This document shows positions 1-8,396 of a stretch of DNA of 13,340 bases, in pieces. The stretch covers positions 1 to 13,340 of the forward strand of contig CAZTII010000054.1 in assembly GCA_964613305.1 (NCBI GenBank), in the 5' to 3' direction. The DNA is from CAZTII01 sp964613305. Its GTDB lineage: Bacteria > Bacillota_I > Bacilli_A > Erysipelotrichales > Erysipelotrichaceae. A program made the translations under genes and the position numbers. The notes under the pieces are model-generated. The model had not been told where the DNA came from. It was given only the letters and a program-made list of their open reading frames with translations, and ran no database searches. Every line of letters begins with the position of its first letter. The first letter of the stretch is position 1.

Positions 1-866
1 ACTTCTTCAGCAAAGTTTTCTTCGCGTTTTTCAATACCTTCACCAACAGCATAGCGAACGAATTCTTTCACTTCTACTTTAGCATTGCTTAATACTTTAG
101 CAACTTTTAAAGTTGGATCTTTAAAGAACGCTTGATCCACTAAGCTCATATCTTCTAATGATTTACTAATACGTCCTTCAAGCATTTTAGTTAAAATAGC
201 TTCTGGTTTCCCTTTGCTACTTTCGTCAGCTTTTAAGATTTCTTCTTGAACAGCACGTTCACGATCAATAATATCAGATGGCATATGTGCTCTAGAAATA
301 TAGCTAGGGCTCATAGAAGCAATTTGCATTGCCATATCTTTTGCAACTTCGCCGTTATCAGCACTTAACACAACACATGCACAGATTTTTCCACCCATGT
401 GAGTATAACTACCGAAACATTCTGCATCTGTTTTTACTAATTTAGCAAAACGACGAAGAGTAATACGCTCACCAATTGTCGCAGTTGCATCAACTAAACA
501 ATCAGCAATTGATTTACCATCAATTAGTACCGCTGATGCTTCTTCAACTGTTGAAGCATCACTTGCTAAAATAGCGCTAGTAATTGAATTTAGCAATTCT
601 AAGAATTGTTCGTTTTTAGCAACAAAGTCTGTTTCAGAGTTAATTTCAACGATACATGCTTTATTACCATCAACAGCAACTTTCGCTAAACCTTCAGCCG
701 CAATACGATCTGCTTTTTTAGCTGCTTTAGCAATACCTTTTTGACGTAACCAGTCAACTGATTTTTCAATGTCACCATTGTTTTCTTCAAGTGCTTTTTT
801 ACAATCAAGCATCCCTGCTCCAGTTTTTTCTCTTAGTTCTTTAACTTGACTTGCTGTAATTGCCAT
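1..866 (-). CDS. tsf: Elongation factor Ts (3' end cut by window edge)
   Basis: EF-Ts is the guanine-nucleotide exchange factor that releases GDP from EF-Tu in the cytoplasm. Reading down from ATG at 866-864 gives 288 codons without a stop. The N-terminal UBA-like domain begins MAITASQVKELREKTGAGML, and the EF-Tu-contacting motif TDFVA lies at residues 79-83, the same place as in known EF-Ts. The last visible residues (AVGEGIEKREENFAEE) match the normal C-terminal end of the family, so probably only about 5-10 residues are missing. A strong AGGAGG ribosome binding site lies at 877-882 inside the end of rpsB, 10 nt from the ATG. The intergenic gap is only 2 bp, so tsf is cotranscribed with rpsB, the conserved bacterial pairing. 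Nothing unusual is seen in the coding part. Confidence 0.97.
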   Translation of the reverse strand, partial: MAITASQVKELREKTGAGMLDCKKALEENNGDIEKSVDWLRQKGIAKAAKKADRIAAEGLAKVAVDGNKACIVEINSETDFVAKNEQFLELLNSITSAILASDASTVEEASAVLIDGKSIADCLVDATATIGERITLRRFAKLVKTDAECFGSYTHMGGKICACVVLSADNGEVAKDMAMQIASMSPSYISRAHMPSDIIDRERAVQEEILKADESSKGKPEAILTKMLEGRISKSLEDMSLVDQAFFKDPTLKVAKVLSNAKVEVKEFVRYAVGEGIEKREENFAEE

Positions 867-868
867 AA

Positions 869-1792
869 TTAAGCTACCTCCTTAGCTGTTTCTGCTACCT
901 CAGCCGCTTTAGGAGCAGCTGACTCTTCTTTCTTTGGAATATAACGGCGTTCGCCACCTGGACGACGGTTATTATCTCTTGGACGACGTTCTTCATTTCT
1001 TTGACGACGTCTTCTTTCATTTTCTTCTGCTTGTTGTTCAACGTTAATGATAACGTCTTTCATTGTAATATCAGCAACGCTAGCATCTTCTTGATGAGCA
1101 ACTGATAATACACCACCTTTAGATTCAACAATCGCATCAGCCATTAAAGCAATCATTAATTTCACTGAACGAATCGCATCATCATTTGATGGAATTGGGT
1201 AATCAATAATATCTGGGTCAGCATTTGTATCAATTAATGCAAATACTGGAATTCCTAATTTTTTAGCTTCTGCTACAGCATTGTATTCTTCTGTTGGATC
1301 AACAACAAAGATAGCATCAGGTAATTTTTTCATCTCTTTAATTCCACCTAAGAAATTTTCAAGACGAGTTTGTTTTTTACGTAATAACGCGATTTCTTTC
1401 TTTGGATAAACATTGATAGCGCCACTTGCATCCATTTCTTCGATTTCAAGTAAACGTTTGATTGATTTTTGAATTGTACGGTAGTTTGTTAAAATACCAC
1501 CTAACCAACGTTGATTTACATAAAATGAACCTGAACGTAATGCTTCTTCAAGAACAGCTGTTTGAGCTTGTTTCTTAGTACCAACGAATAAAACCTTACC
1601 ACCTTTATCAGTGATGTCTTTCATAGCATAGTAAGCTTTATCAAGCATTACTTGTGTTTTTGCTAAGTCAATAATGTATACCCCATTTTTTGCAGTGTAG
1701 ATATACGGTTTCATTTTTGGATTCCATCGACGTGTTTGGTGACCAAAGTGTACACCATTTTCTAATAACTTTTTCATTGAAACAACAGACAT
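869..1792 (-). CDS. rpsB: 30S ribosomal protein uS2 with long Arg-rich C-terminal tail
   Basis: uS2 binds the 30S subunit between head and body and helps recruit bS1-type partners and mRNA. The start is ATG at 1792-1790: the protein then begins [20 protein letters not shown] as in other uS2 proteins, and GAGG at 1801-1804 lies 8 nt upstream. The frame stays open to 1927, but that extra N-terminus does not resemble uS2 and lies in the leader. Family hallmarks include the [18 protein letters not shown] region, FVGTKKQA, and [11 protein letters not shown]. The product is 307 aa, against about 240-250 aa in well-known bacterial uS2. The excess is a C-terminal tail from about residue 244 with an Arg-rich block (about 260-283, including four consecutive Arg) followed by an Ala/Glu/Lys end. 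It is the first gene of the rpsB-tsf pair and has its own candidate promoter and structured leader. Confidence 0.97.
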   Translation of the reverse strand: MSVVSMKKLLENGVHFGHQTRRWNPKMKPYIYTAKNGVYIIDLAKTQVMLDKAYYAMKDITDKGGKVLFVGTKKQAQTAVLEEALRSGSFYVNQRWLGGILTNYRTIQKSIKRLLEIEEMDASGAINVYPKKEIALLRKKQTRLENFLGGIKEMKKLPDAIFVVDPTEEYNAVAEAKKLGIPVFALIDTNADPDIIDYPIPSNDDAIRSVKLMIALMADAIVESKGGVLSVAHQEDASVADITMKDVIINVEQQAEENERRRRQRNEERRPRDNNRRPGGERRYIPKKEESAAPKAAEVAETAKEVA

Positions 1793-1800
1793 TTTTTTAT

Positions 1801-1804
1801 CCTC
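1801..1804 (-). promoter_or_regulatory. rpsB ribosome binding site
   Basis: On the minus strand GAGG lies 8 nt before ATG 1792. It decides the start in favour of the 307-aa uS2 and against the upstream in-frame start at 1927. Confidence 0.8.
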
Positions 1805-1823
1805 GCTTTCCGTTTGTTTCCGC

Positions 1824-1876
1824 CACAGGTTCCAACTCAACAACTCAATTGAGCACGGGTTGAGCAATTCCCTGTG
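1824..1876 (-). promoter_or_regulatory. Structured rpsB leader (nested inverted repeats)
   Basis: Read on the minus strand, the untranslated leader contains concentric complementary segments. The outer stem is CACAGG (1871-1876) with CCTGTG (1824-1829). An internal loop of six nucleotides on each side follows. The next stem is CTCAAC (1859-1864) with GTTGAG (1836-1841), and it encloses the perfect 10-bp palindrome CTCAATTGAG (1844-1853). The structure ends about 20 nt before the GAGG ribosome binding site. Ribosomal protein operons are commonly regulated by the protein binding its own mRNA leader, so uS2 autoregulation is a reasonable inference. I cannot assign it to a known leader family, and there is no T-run after it, so it is not a terminator. 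Confidence 0.5.
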
Positions 1877-1907
1877 TGTGTAGTACATCCATAAGATGCC
1901 ATTAAAA

Positions 1908-1936
1908 AGAATATCACAAATCCTCAAGTTTTACAA
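1908..1936 (-). promoter_or_regulatory. Candidate sigma-A promoter for rpsB-tsf
   Basis: On the minus strand TTGTAA (1931-1936) and TATTCT (1908-1913) are separated by exactly 17 bp, and the -10 is preceded by TG in the extended position (TGATATTCT). Each box matches consensus at 4 of 6 positions. Transcription would start near 1901, giving a leader of about 110 nt that includes the whole nested stem. It lies just downstream of the xerC stop. Confidence 0.45.
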
Positions 1937-1947
1937 GAAAGAAATTT

Positions 1948-2838
1948 TTATTTGCTCGATGGATGATATTTTTCAACCACTTGTTTCAATCGTTCCATCG
2001 TCACATGGGTATAAATCTGAGTCGTTTCTAATCGTTGATGACCTAGTAACAGTGATACAAACAAAATATCGGCACCATTATCTAATAAGTGAGTCGCAAA
2101 AGTATGACGAATCATATGCGGATACAATCGCATCGGTAAACATGCAATCAATCCATATTTTTCAACAATCAATTGAATTGCTCGATTACTTAATGGTTTA
2201 CAGCGATTCGATAAGAAAACACTATCACTACCATCACTTTTTCTTTCTTCCTCAATGTATCGACGTAAATAAGAAGCACAACGAGGATAAAATGGAACGA
2301 TTCTCTCTTTATCCCCTTTACCATGTACTAACACATAATTTTCATTAAAATTAATATGTTGCATCTTAAGTTGACTTACTTCATTTAAACGAAGTCCACA
2401 CGCATAAAACAATTCAAGAATACTGCGATCACGAAGATTATCTTCCTCCACTGCATTTAAAACAGACATCATTTGATCATACGTCAAAAACTCTGGAAGT
2501 TTTTTTTCAATCTTTGGTGCTTTAATTCCAATTGTTGGATTAAAGGTACTGTCATATACTTCATTATAATAATTAAATAGTGACTTTATCGCTGAAATCA
2601 TCCTTGAAAAGCTACGATTCGTCAGTTTCGTCGAGGTAATCGAACCATCTTTTAATTTTTTCATATAGTTCATCACCACAAACTTATCAACATCCGAAAC
2701 TTCAACGATACCTTCTTCAGCACAGAATGATAAAAAGCGAGAAATATCTCGCGTATATGCTTCTAAAGTATGTTTAGACTGACTTCCTCTCAGTGAAATT
2801 ACTTGAAAAAACTCAGTCGCAAGTTTTACTAATTCCAT
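1948..2838 (-). CDS. xerC: Tyrosine recombinase XerC-type (chromosome dimer resolution)
   Basis: Site-specific tyrosine recombinase expected to act with a XerD partner at dif to resolve chromosome dimers. The start is taken as ATG 2838-2836 (296 aa); a TTG codon directly upstream (2841) is a less likely alternative. The N-terminal SAM-like core-binding domain is at about residues 1-90 ([19 protein letters not shown]) and the catalytic domain at about 110-290. The full catalytic set is visible: R150 ([13 protein letters not shown]), K174 ([11 protein letters not shown]), H241 and R244 ([10 protein letters not shown]), H267 ([11 protein letters not shown]) and nucleophile Y276 (IYTHV). The gene overlaps trmFO by 26 bp and lacks a good ribosome binding site, so it is probably translationally coupled. 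Its place after trmFO matches the XerC/CodV gene of Bacilli and argues against a phage integrase. XerC versus XerD is assigned from context. Confidence 0.9.
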   Translation of the reverse strand: MELVKLATEFFQVISLRGSQSKHTLEAYTRDISRFLSFCAEEGIVEVSDVDKFVVMNYMKKLKDGSITSTKLTNRSFSRMISAIKSLFNYYNEVYDSTFNPTIGIKAPKIEKKLPEFLTYDQMMSVLNAVEEDNLRDRSILELFYACGLRLNEVSQLKMQHINFNENYVLVHGKGDKERIVPFYPRCASYLRRYIEEERKSDGSDSVFLSNRCKPLSNRAIQLIVEKYGLIACLPMRLYPHMIRHTFATHLLDNGADILFVSLLLGHQRLETTQIYTHVTMERLKQVVEKYHPSSK

Positions 2839-4105
2839 CAATAATCTCTAGTGCTTTCTGCACCATCGCTTCTTTTTTGGCTTGCTTTTGTAATGTTCCA
2901 TCGTAGTGAACAATACCAAAATTAGCATTCATCGGTTGAAAATTAGTCTTATCACCGTGACTAATATAATACGATAATGCCCCCATCATGCATTGATTTG
3001 ATAAAATAAGCGGTTCTTTTCCAGTTATAACTCGTGCCATGTTAATACCAGCCAATAAACCTGAGGAACAACTTTCTACATATCCTTCCACACCTGATAA
3101 TTGCCCAGCAATAAAACATTTTTCATTCGCTATCAATTGACCACTCTGTTTTAAAACAGTTGGCGCATTAATAAAAGAATTACGATGCATTACACCATAG
3201 CGAACAATTTCGGCATTTTGTAGTCCAGGTATTAAACGAATAATTCTTTTCTGTTCACCCCATGTTAAATGTGTTTGAAAGCCAACAATATTAAACAATG
3301 AACTTATCGCATTATCGCGGCGAAGTTGTACAACAGCATATGGTTTATTACCATTATGATGTAAACCAACTGGCTTCATCGGACCAAACAACAATGTTTT
3401 AGGACCACGTTTCGCCATTACTTCAAAAGGCATACATCCTTCAAAATAAATTTCTTTTTCAAATTCTTTTATCGGTGCGCATTCAGCTTGAATAAGTTCA
3501 TGATAAAAGGTATTAAATTCTTCTTTGTTCATCGGACAATTTAAATAATCCGCATCCCCTTTATCATAGCGCGATTTAAAATACGCAATATTCATATCAA
3601 TACTAGCAACATCTATAATCGGTGCAGCAGCATCATAAAAATAAAAATGTTCACTGTTTGTTTCCTTTGCAATCGCTTTTGCTAAACAATCACTCGTTAA
3701 AGGACCACTCGCAATAATGCAATAATCATCTGGTATGTCACAAATCTCTTCATGCACAACCGTAATTAAAGGATGAGATTTAATCATTTTCGTAATTTCA
3801 GATGAAAATGATAAACGATCCACCGCTAAAGCACTACCTGCTGGAATTCTTGTTTTATCAGCTACCGCCATAACCAACGAATTCATGCGTCGCAATTCTT
3901 CTTTTAGTAAACCTACCGCATTATAAACATCATTACTTCGAAGTGAATTAGAACATACAAGTTCCGCAAAATCATCCGTATGATGAGCTGGTGACTTCTT
4001 TACTGGACGCATTTCATATAATGTAACTGGAATATTGCGATTTGCTAACTGCCAAGCAGCTTCACATCCAGCTAAACCAGCTCCTATCACTTTTACACTT
4101 TTCAT
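2813..4105 (-). CDS. trmFO: Folate/FAD-dependent tRNA m5U54 methyltransferase TrmFO
   Basis: TrmFO uses methylenetetrahydrofolate and FADH2 to make 5-methyluridine at position 54 of the tRNA T-loop. The 430-aa product has an N-terminal dinucleotide-binding motif [15 protein letters not shown] with GxGxxG at residues 8-13, then the family signature around [13 protein letters not shown]. Two catalytic cysteines known from Bacillus subtilis TrmFO (C53 and C226 there) correspond to C51 and C224 here, with identical spacing. A late FAD-binding segment ([16 protein letters not shown]) is also present. The start ATG at 4105-4103 overlaps the topA stop as ATGA. The ribosome binding site is weak (GAAGG about 10 nt upstream), consistent with coupling to topA. 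The position between topA and xerC is the standard Bacillota arrangement. Length is normal. Confidence 0.96.
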   Translation of the reverse strand: MKSVKVIGAGLAGCEAAWQLANRNIPVTLYEMRPVKKSPAHHTDDFAELVCSNSLRSNDVYNAVGLLKEELRRMNSLVMAVADKTRIPAGSALAVDRLSFSSEITKMIKSHPLITVVHEEICDIPDDYCIIASGPLTSDCLAKAIAKETNSEHFYFYDAAAPIIDVASIDMNIAYFKSRYDKGDADYLNCPMNKEEFNTFYHELIQAECAPIKEFEKEIYFEGCMPFEVMAKRGPKTLLFGPMKPVGLHHNGNKPYAVVQLRRDNAISSLFNIVGFQTHLTWGEQKRIIRLIPGLQNAEIVRYGVMHRNSFINAPTVLKQSGQLIANEKCFIAGQLSGVEGYVESCSSGLLAGINMARVITGKEPLILSNQCMMGALSYYISHGDKTNFQPMNANFGIVHYDGTLQKQAKKEAMVQKALEIIDGISKTCD

Positions 4106-6123
4106 TCTTTTTTCGCCTTCTTTTTTCTAAAGGTTGGTTTTTTCTCACCTTCAATGTTTTCAATATGTTTACATTTAGGAAATCCTGAACACCCTAAAAA
4201 ATAATTTCCAAATCTACTTTTACGCTTTAATAATTCTAAACCGCATTCTGGACAAAATTGACCACTTGGTTGAGCAACTTCTTTCTCTTCATTGTTTAAT
4301 TTAGCCGTATATCGACATTCAGGAAAGTTACTACACGATATAAATTTACCAAAACGACCTACGCGATACACTAATTCACTTTGACATAGCGGACAAAGTT
4401 CACCAACTTTTTCTAACTCTTTCTTCTCCATTTTTTCATAAGCAGTCGCTAAAAGAGGAGTAAATTTATCGTAAAACTCTCTTAAGGAAAGAACATTGTC
4501 ACGTTGACCTTCCGCAATTTCATCTAGTTCCGTTTCCATTTGCGCCGTATATTTAACATTAATAATGGAATTAAAATAATCATCTAATTTATCTGATGTA
4601 AGAATTCCTTGTTCCGTAGGAAAAAATACTTTTGTTTTCGATCCTTCACTACTTTTGTTCAACTCCACATATCCACGCTCTTGAATTGTATCAATAATCA
4701 TCGAATACGTACTTGGTCGACCAATACCCTCTTCTTCTAATTGTTTAATCAAACGTGCTTCACTAAAACGGAGTGGTGGTTCAGTAAAGTGTTGATTGCT
4801 TAGTAGTTCAATTGGTGTCAGTTTGTCATTTTCATTGCACAATGGTAATAAAACATCTTTTGTCGTTTCATAATCGGCATAAACTTTTAAATAACCATCA
4901 AACGTTAATTGAGTTCCATTAGCCGTAAATAAGTGGTTATTTCTTTCTAGAGAAAATGAAACTGTATCGTTTTTTGCACTAGCCATTAAAGAAGCCAACG
5001 CTCGATAATAAATAAAACGATATAACTTATATTGATCTAATGTTAAATATTCTTTAATGCTTTCTGGCGTATTTTCAATTTTAGTAGGGCGAATTCCTTC
5101 ATGGGCATCTTGACTACTTTCATCATTTTTCACTTTATAAAAACCAACATATTCTTTACCATACGTCGATTGAATAAAATCATGAGCCGACTTTACAAAC
5201 ACCGGACTTAAACGAGTACTATCCGTTCTCATATACGTGATAAGACCTTCAGTACCACTAGCAATCGTAATACCTTCATACAATTTTTGTGCAGTCATCA
5301 TCGTCTTTTTAGCACTAAACCCTAGTTTAGTCGACGCTTCTTGTTGTAGTGTCGATGTAATAAACGGTAATTTAGGCGCTTTTTTACGAACTTGTTTCTT
5401 TACCTCAACAAGATCAAATTCACCTTGACATGCCTCATAAGCACGTTTTGCTTCATCACTATTCGTTAACTCAGCTTTTTTACCATTTATCTTAGCAAGT
5501 GATGCATCAAATTGAATACCTTGACTTTCAAATTTCGCATCAAGAGTCCAATATTCAACTGGATTAAACGCTAAAATTTCTTTTTCACGATCAACAATTA
5601 TCTTTAAAGCAACTGATTGTACACGACCAGCCGATTTACTCTTAATTTTATTTTGTAACAACTTCGATAATTTAAAACCAATGATACGGTCTAAAATACG
5701 TCGAGTTTCTTGCGATTTTACTAACCCCATATCAATCATTCTTGGTTCTTTAAATGCATCTAGAATCGCATCTTTTGTAATTTCATTAAAAACAACACGA
5801 TTTTTTTCATCACAATCCAACTTAAGTTCTTGCGCTAAATGCCAAGAAATTGCCTCACCTTCACGGTCCGGGTCAGTTGCCAGATAAACAAACTGTGATT
5901 TTTTAACTTTTTCTTTTAGTTCTTTTACTGTTAGTTTCTTTTCTTTACTAACAACATACGATGCTTTAAAATCATCCTCAACATCTACACCCAATCCATC
6001 CTTGCCCTTAATAGCTAGATCACGGATATGACCTTTTGATGATACTACTTCATAGTCTTTACCTAAATATTTTTCAATCGTCTTCGATTTTGAAGGAGAT
6101 TCCACTATTACTAAATTTTTCAT
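4102..6123 (-). CDS. topA: DNA topoisomerase I (type IA)
   Basis: Relaxes negatively supercoiled DNA through a transient 5'-phosphotyrosine. The start is placed at ATG 6123-6121 (673 aa), because GAGGTG lies 6 nt upstream and the protein then opens with [20 protein letters not shown], the usual TopA N-terminus. An upstream in-frame ATG at 6147 would add eight unrelated residues. The TOPRIM domain shows E8 (VESPSK) and the metal-binding DPDREGE (about 84-90). [10 protein letters not shown] is near 164. The active-site Tyr is Y297 in [14 protein letters not shown]. Two C-terminal zinc ribbons are visible, each CxxC...Cx5C (starting at C577 and C624), followed by a Lys-rich end. It follows dprA by 59 bp and overlaps trmFO by 4 bp. 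Confidence 0.97.
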   Translation of the reverse strand: MKNLVIVESPSKSKTIEKYLGKDYEVVSSKGHIRDLAIKGKDGLGVDVEDDFKASYVVSKEKKLTVKELKEKVKKSQFVYLATDPDREGEAISWHLAQELKLDCDEKNRVVFNEITKDAILDAFKEPRMIDMGLVKSQETRRILDRIIGFKLSKLLQNKIKSKSAGRVQSVALKIIVDREKEILAFNPVEYWTLDAKFESQGIQFDASLAKINGKKAELTNSDEAKRAYEACQGEFDLVEVKKQVRKKAPKLPFITSTLQQEASTKLGFSAKKTMMTAQKLYEGITIASGTEGLITYMRTDSTRLSPVFVKSAHDFIQSTYGKEYVGFYKVKNDESSQDAHEGIRPTKIENTPESIKEYLTLDQYKLYRFIYYRALASLMASAKNDTVSFSLERNNHLFTANGTQLTFDGYLKVYADYETTKDVLLPLCNENDKLTPIELLSNQHFTEPPLRFSEARLIKQLEEEGIGRPSTYSMIIDTIQERGYVELNKSSEGSKTKVFFPTEQGILTSDKLDDYFNSIINVKYTAQMETELDEIAEGQRDNVLSLREFYDKFTPLLATAYEKMEKKELEKVGELCPLCQSELVYRVGRFGKFISCSNFPECRYTAKLNNEEKEVAQPSGQFCPECGLELLKRKSRFGNYFLGCSGFPKCKHIENIEGEKKPTFRKKKAKKE

Positions 6124-6182
6124 ATTATTCACCTCATTAAATTCCACTACTTTTAATACAGTATCCTAAAAAACATGAACTT

Positions 6183-6932
6183 TCAATCCTTTTTACGATG
6201 ATTTTCTAAAAAGGTTGTATAATCACATAAAATAGTTGCACCTTCGCTAATCAATTGATTACACCCTTCACCATCTTTTTCGCCAATAGGATGAGGAACA
6301 ACATACACCTCTTTCGATAGCGACAAACATTCATTAACAGTTAACATCGTTCCACTTTTTAGTGCTGCACTAGTCACAATACAACAATCAGATAACGCCG
6401 CCAACAAGCGATTACGCCAGGGAAACTGATGTCGAGCAATTGGTGTGTAACATGGATATTCACTAATAATACAATGATTTTTTTTAATTTCTCGATATAG
6501 TGCACTATTGGATGATGGATATTCATAGTTTAATCCACTTCCAATAACCGCAATCGTTTTACCGCCAACAAGCGCCTCTTGATGCGCAATACCATCAATA
6601 CCCTTAGCTAAACCAGACACAACGACAAACTCTTTTTTAATAGTTCTAACTAGTTGAATCGTTGCATTAACACCATAGCTAGATGGTTCTCTAGAACCTA
6701 TAACCGTCATACAAGGTTTAGAAAGAAGCGAAAAATCACCTTGATAAAATAAAACCCATGGTGGATAACGAAGTTTTCTTAATTGTTCAGGATAGTCTTT
6801 ATCAAAAATAGTTACATATGATTCCTTCGTGGATAAAGAAGGAAAACAATAATTTTCTTTTAATCCTAGTGCTATTTTATTCCAATCACCGTTATACGCT
6901 AGTGCCAGTTGCAACACTTGTTTTGAAATCAT
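6183..6932 (-). CDS. dprA: DNA processing protein DprA (compact form)
   Basis: DprA binds incoming single-stranded DNA and loads RecA during natural transformation; it is also widely retained in bacteria not known to be competent. The start is ATG 6932-6930 (249 aa): GAGGTG lies 5 nt upstream, whereas the adjacent TTG at 6935 is only 2 nt from it. The Rossmann-like DprA/Smf core covers about residues 40-240. Its motifs are IGSREPSSYG (GSR 79-81), SGLAKGID (106-113), GSGLNYEYP (131-139), FPWRNR (170-175) and KSGTMLT (192-198). The protein ends right after the core with no C-terminal winged-helix domain, making it shorter than the roughly 300-aa Bacillus protein. It sits between rnhB and topA as in many Bacilli. 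No other competence gene is in view, so a role in transformation is unproven. Confidence 0.94.
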   Translation of the reverse strand: MISKQVLQLALAYNGDWNKIALGLKENYCFPSLSTKESYVTIFDKDYPEQLRKLRYPPWVLFYQGDFSLLSKPCMTVIGSREPSSYGVNATIQLVRTIKKEFVVVSGLAKGIDGIAHQEALVGGKTIAVIGSGLNYEYPSSNSALYREIKKNHCIISEYPCYTPIARHQFPWRNRLLAALSDCCIVTSAALKSGTMLTVNECLSLSKEVYVVPHPIGEKDGEGCNQLISEGATILCDYTTFLENHRKKD

Positions 6933-6954
6933 CAAATCACCTCACTGTATCATT

Positions 6955-6981
6955 AAAAAAAATAATAGGATTCCTATTATT
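6955..6981 (-). terminator. Intrinsic terminator after rnhB
   Basis: On the minus strand AATAATAGG (6973-6981), a 3-nt loop and CCTATTATT (6961-6969) form a perfect 9-bp stem followed directly by a T-run reaching 6955. The 5' arm contains the rnhB stop and a second in-frame stop (TAATAG). The stem is AT-rich with few GC pairs, so it may be partial and let some transcripts read into dprA. Confidence 0.55.
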
Positions 6982-7561
6982 TCATTGTACTAATCGGTTT
7001 ATACGTTTTTCGATGAATCTCTAAAATACCAAATTCCATAATTGCTTCAATATGTTTTTTCGTTGGATAGCCTTTATGGTCTTTAAAACCATAAAGTGGA
7101 AAACACGTGTCATAACGAAGCATAATATCATCACGAATAACTTTCGCAACAATACTAGCAGCCGCTATACTCATACTTTTTTGATCACCTTTAATAATGC
7201 TAAAACATTGTTTATCAGAGTCTATTTTCATCGCATCCAATAAAACAATGGATGCAACTGAACTAGTAGCTAAGTTCATCATTGATTCTTTTGTCGCTTG
7301 ATAAATATTTTTATCGTCAATTGTTTTTTCATGAATAATATCCACTTGTATTTCAATCGCTGATTCAATAATTTCTAAAAACAATTTTTCGCGTTTTTTT
7401 GCCGTTAATGCTTTACTATCGTATATTTCATCATGATGATAGTTTAATGGTAATACTACTGAAGCGACAACTAAAGGTCCCGCTAATGGACCTCTACCAG
7501 CTTCATCAATACCAACAACAACCTTATCATCATTCCAACCAATTAATTCATACTCAATCAT
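6977..7561 (-). CDS. rnhB: Ribonuclease HII
   Basis: RNase HII cuts the RNA strand of RNA-DNA hybrids and initiates removal of single ribonucleotides misincorporated in DNA. The 194-aa product has the family signature VGIDEAGRGPLAGP. The metal-binding acidic residues are visible as D19, E20, D109 (VLLDAMKI) and D126 (KGDQKS), and the conserved SIAAASIVAKVIRD segment follows at 131-144. The spacing D109 to D126 is the same as I recall for the Thermotoga maritima enzyme. The start overlaps the end of rbgA by 8 bp with no convincing ribosome binding site, suggesting translational coupling. The gene is somewhat shorter than the Bacillus subtilis RNase HII but covers the whole catalytic domain. 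It ends in tandem stops TAA TAG inside a terminator-like hairpin. Confidence 0.96.
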   Translation of the reverse strand: MIEYELIGWNDDKVVVGIDEAGRGPLAGPLVVASVVLPLNYHHDEIYDSKALTAKKREKLFLEIIESAIEIQVDIIHEKTIDDKNIYQATKESMMNLATSSVASIVLLDAMKIDSDKQCFSIIKGDQKSMSIAAASIVAKVIRDDIMLRYDTCFPLYGFKDHKGYPTKKHIEAIMEFGILEIHRKTYKPISTMK

Positions 7562-8396
7562 CCGCTAATTGCCACGTGATACAACCAAACTTGTTATCAC
7601 GAACTTCCTTGATAAAATACTCTACAACTCTTTTTCGATCAATAACAGCATCCTTCAAATAAAATCCTTGACGAATAGCTAATTGTTCTAAAAAGACTTC
7701 ACAATCTTTTTCTTCCGTCAATAAATAATCATCCAATTGTTTTAAATGATTCGTTGATAATAATTTATAGGCAAAATGTGCAATTTCATCTAAATTAACA
7801 ACATCATCTTTAATCGCACCAGTCAGCGATAACAATAATCCCACTTGTGGATCATCAAATTTAGGCCATAAAATACCTGGTGTATCTAATAATTCCAAGT
7901 CATCACTTAACTTAATCCATTGAAGTTGACGGGTAATTCCTGGCCGATTTTCAACATTCGTTACTCTTTTTTTAGAAAACCGATTAATGCATGTTGATTT
8001 ACCAACATTAGGAACTCCTACAACCATCGCTCGTAATGCTCGAGGTCGAATTCCTTTGCGAAGTTGTCGATCAATCCATTTTTTACAACACACTTTAGAT
8101 GAAGCAATTAAAATACGTTCTACTGGATCTTTCAATAAATCAATCGCAATCACTTGCGTTTCTTCATTAGAAAGCTTTTTAATCCATTTTTCCGTTTCTT
8201 CAGGATCACTTTTGTCTTTTTTAGATAATAAAATAAGGCGCGGTTTATTGTTAATAATATCATCCAACATTGGATTTTTACTAGCTAAAGGAATGCGACT
8301 ATCACGAATTTCAATGACCATATCCACTGTTTTAAGTGCTTCCTGCATCTGCCTTTTAGCTTTCGTCATATGACCAGGAAACCATTGAATTGTCAT
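7554..8396 (-). CDS. rbgA: Ribosome biogenesis GTPase RbgA
   Basis: RbgA (YlqF) is an essential GTPase in Bacillus subtilis for late assembly of the 50S subunit. The 280-aa product starts MTIQWFPGHMTKAKRQM, the characteristic N-terminus. The G motifs are circularly permuted as in this family: G4 comes first as SKKD (58-61), then G1 GVPNVGKST (127-135), a G2-region PGITR (152-156) and G3 DTPG (171-174). A C-terminal helical RNA-binding region follows (about 200-280). G4 reads SKKD instead of the more common NKxD, a Ser-for-Asn change worth noting. The gene starts in a TAATG overlap with lepB, with a strong GGAGGAG site in the end of lepB, so it is efficiently coupled. It overlaps rnhB by 8 bp. 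Confidence 0.96.
   Translation of the reverse strand: MTIQWFPGHMTKAKRQMQEALKTVDMVIEIRDSRIPLASKNPMLDDIINNKPRLILLSKKDKSDPEETEKWIKKLSNEETQVIAIDLLKDPVERILIASSKVCCKKWIDRQLRKGIRPRALRAMVVGVPNVGKSTCINRFSKKRVTNVENRPGITRQLQWIKLSDDLELLDTPGILWPKFDDPQVGLLLSLTGAIKDDVVNLDEIAHFAYKLLSTNHLKQLDDYLLTEEKDCEVFLEQLAIRQGFYLKDAVIDRKRVVEYFIKEVRDNKFGCITWQLADD

Noticed and set aside
1793..1927. N-terminal extension of the rpsB frame up to 1927, adding 45 residues to uS2
   Set aside because: The added sequence does not resemble uS2, overlaps the candidate promoter and structured leader, and the family N-terminus plus a ribosome binding site fit ATG 1792.
1896..2348. Plus-strand 150-aa open frame
   Set aside because: It lies opposite xerC, which has a complete catalytic residue set; the product is His/Tyr-rich with no recognisable domain, typical of an antisense shadow.
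1948..2838. Tyrosine recombinase as a phage or mobile-element integrase
   Set aside because: No att repeats, phage genes or tRNA nearby; position after trmFO and length of 296 aa match chromosomal XerC.
6124..6182. Promoter between dprA and topA (TGTATTAAA region) and a short ATACNGTAT near-palindrome
   Set aside because: No -35 at proper spacing, and the palindrome arms are only 4 bp; not separable from AT-rich background.
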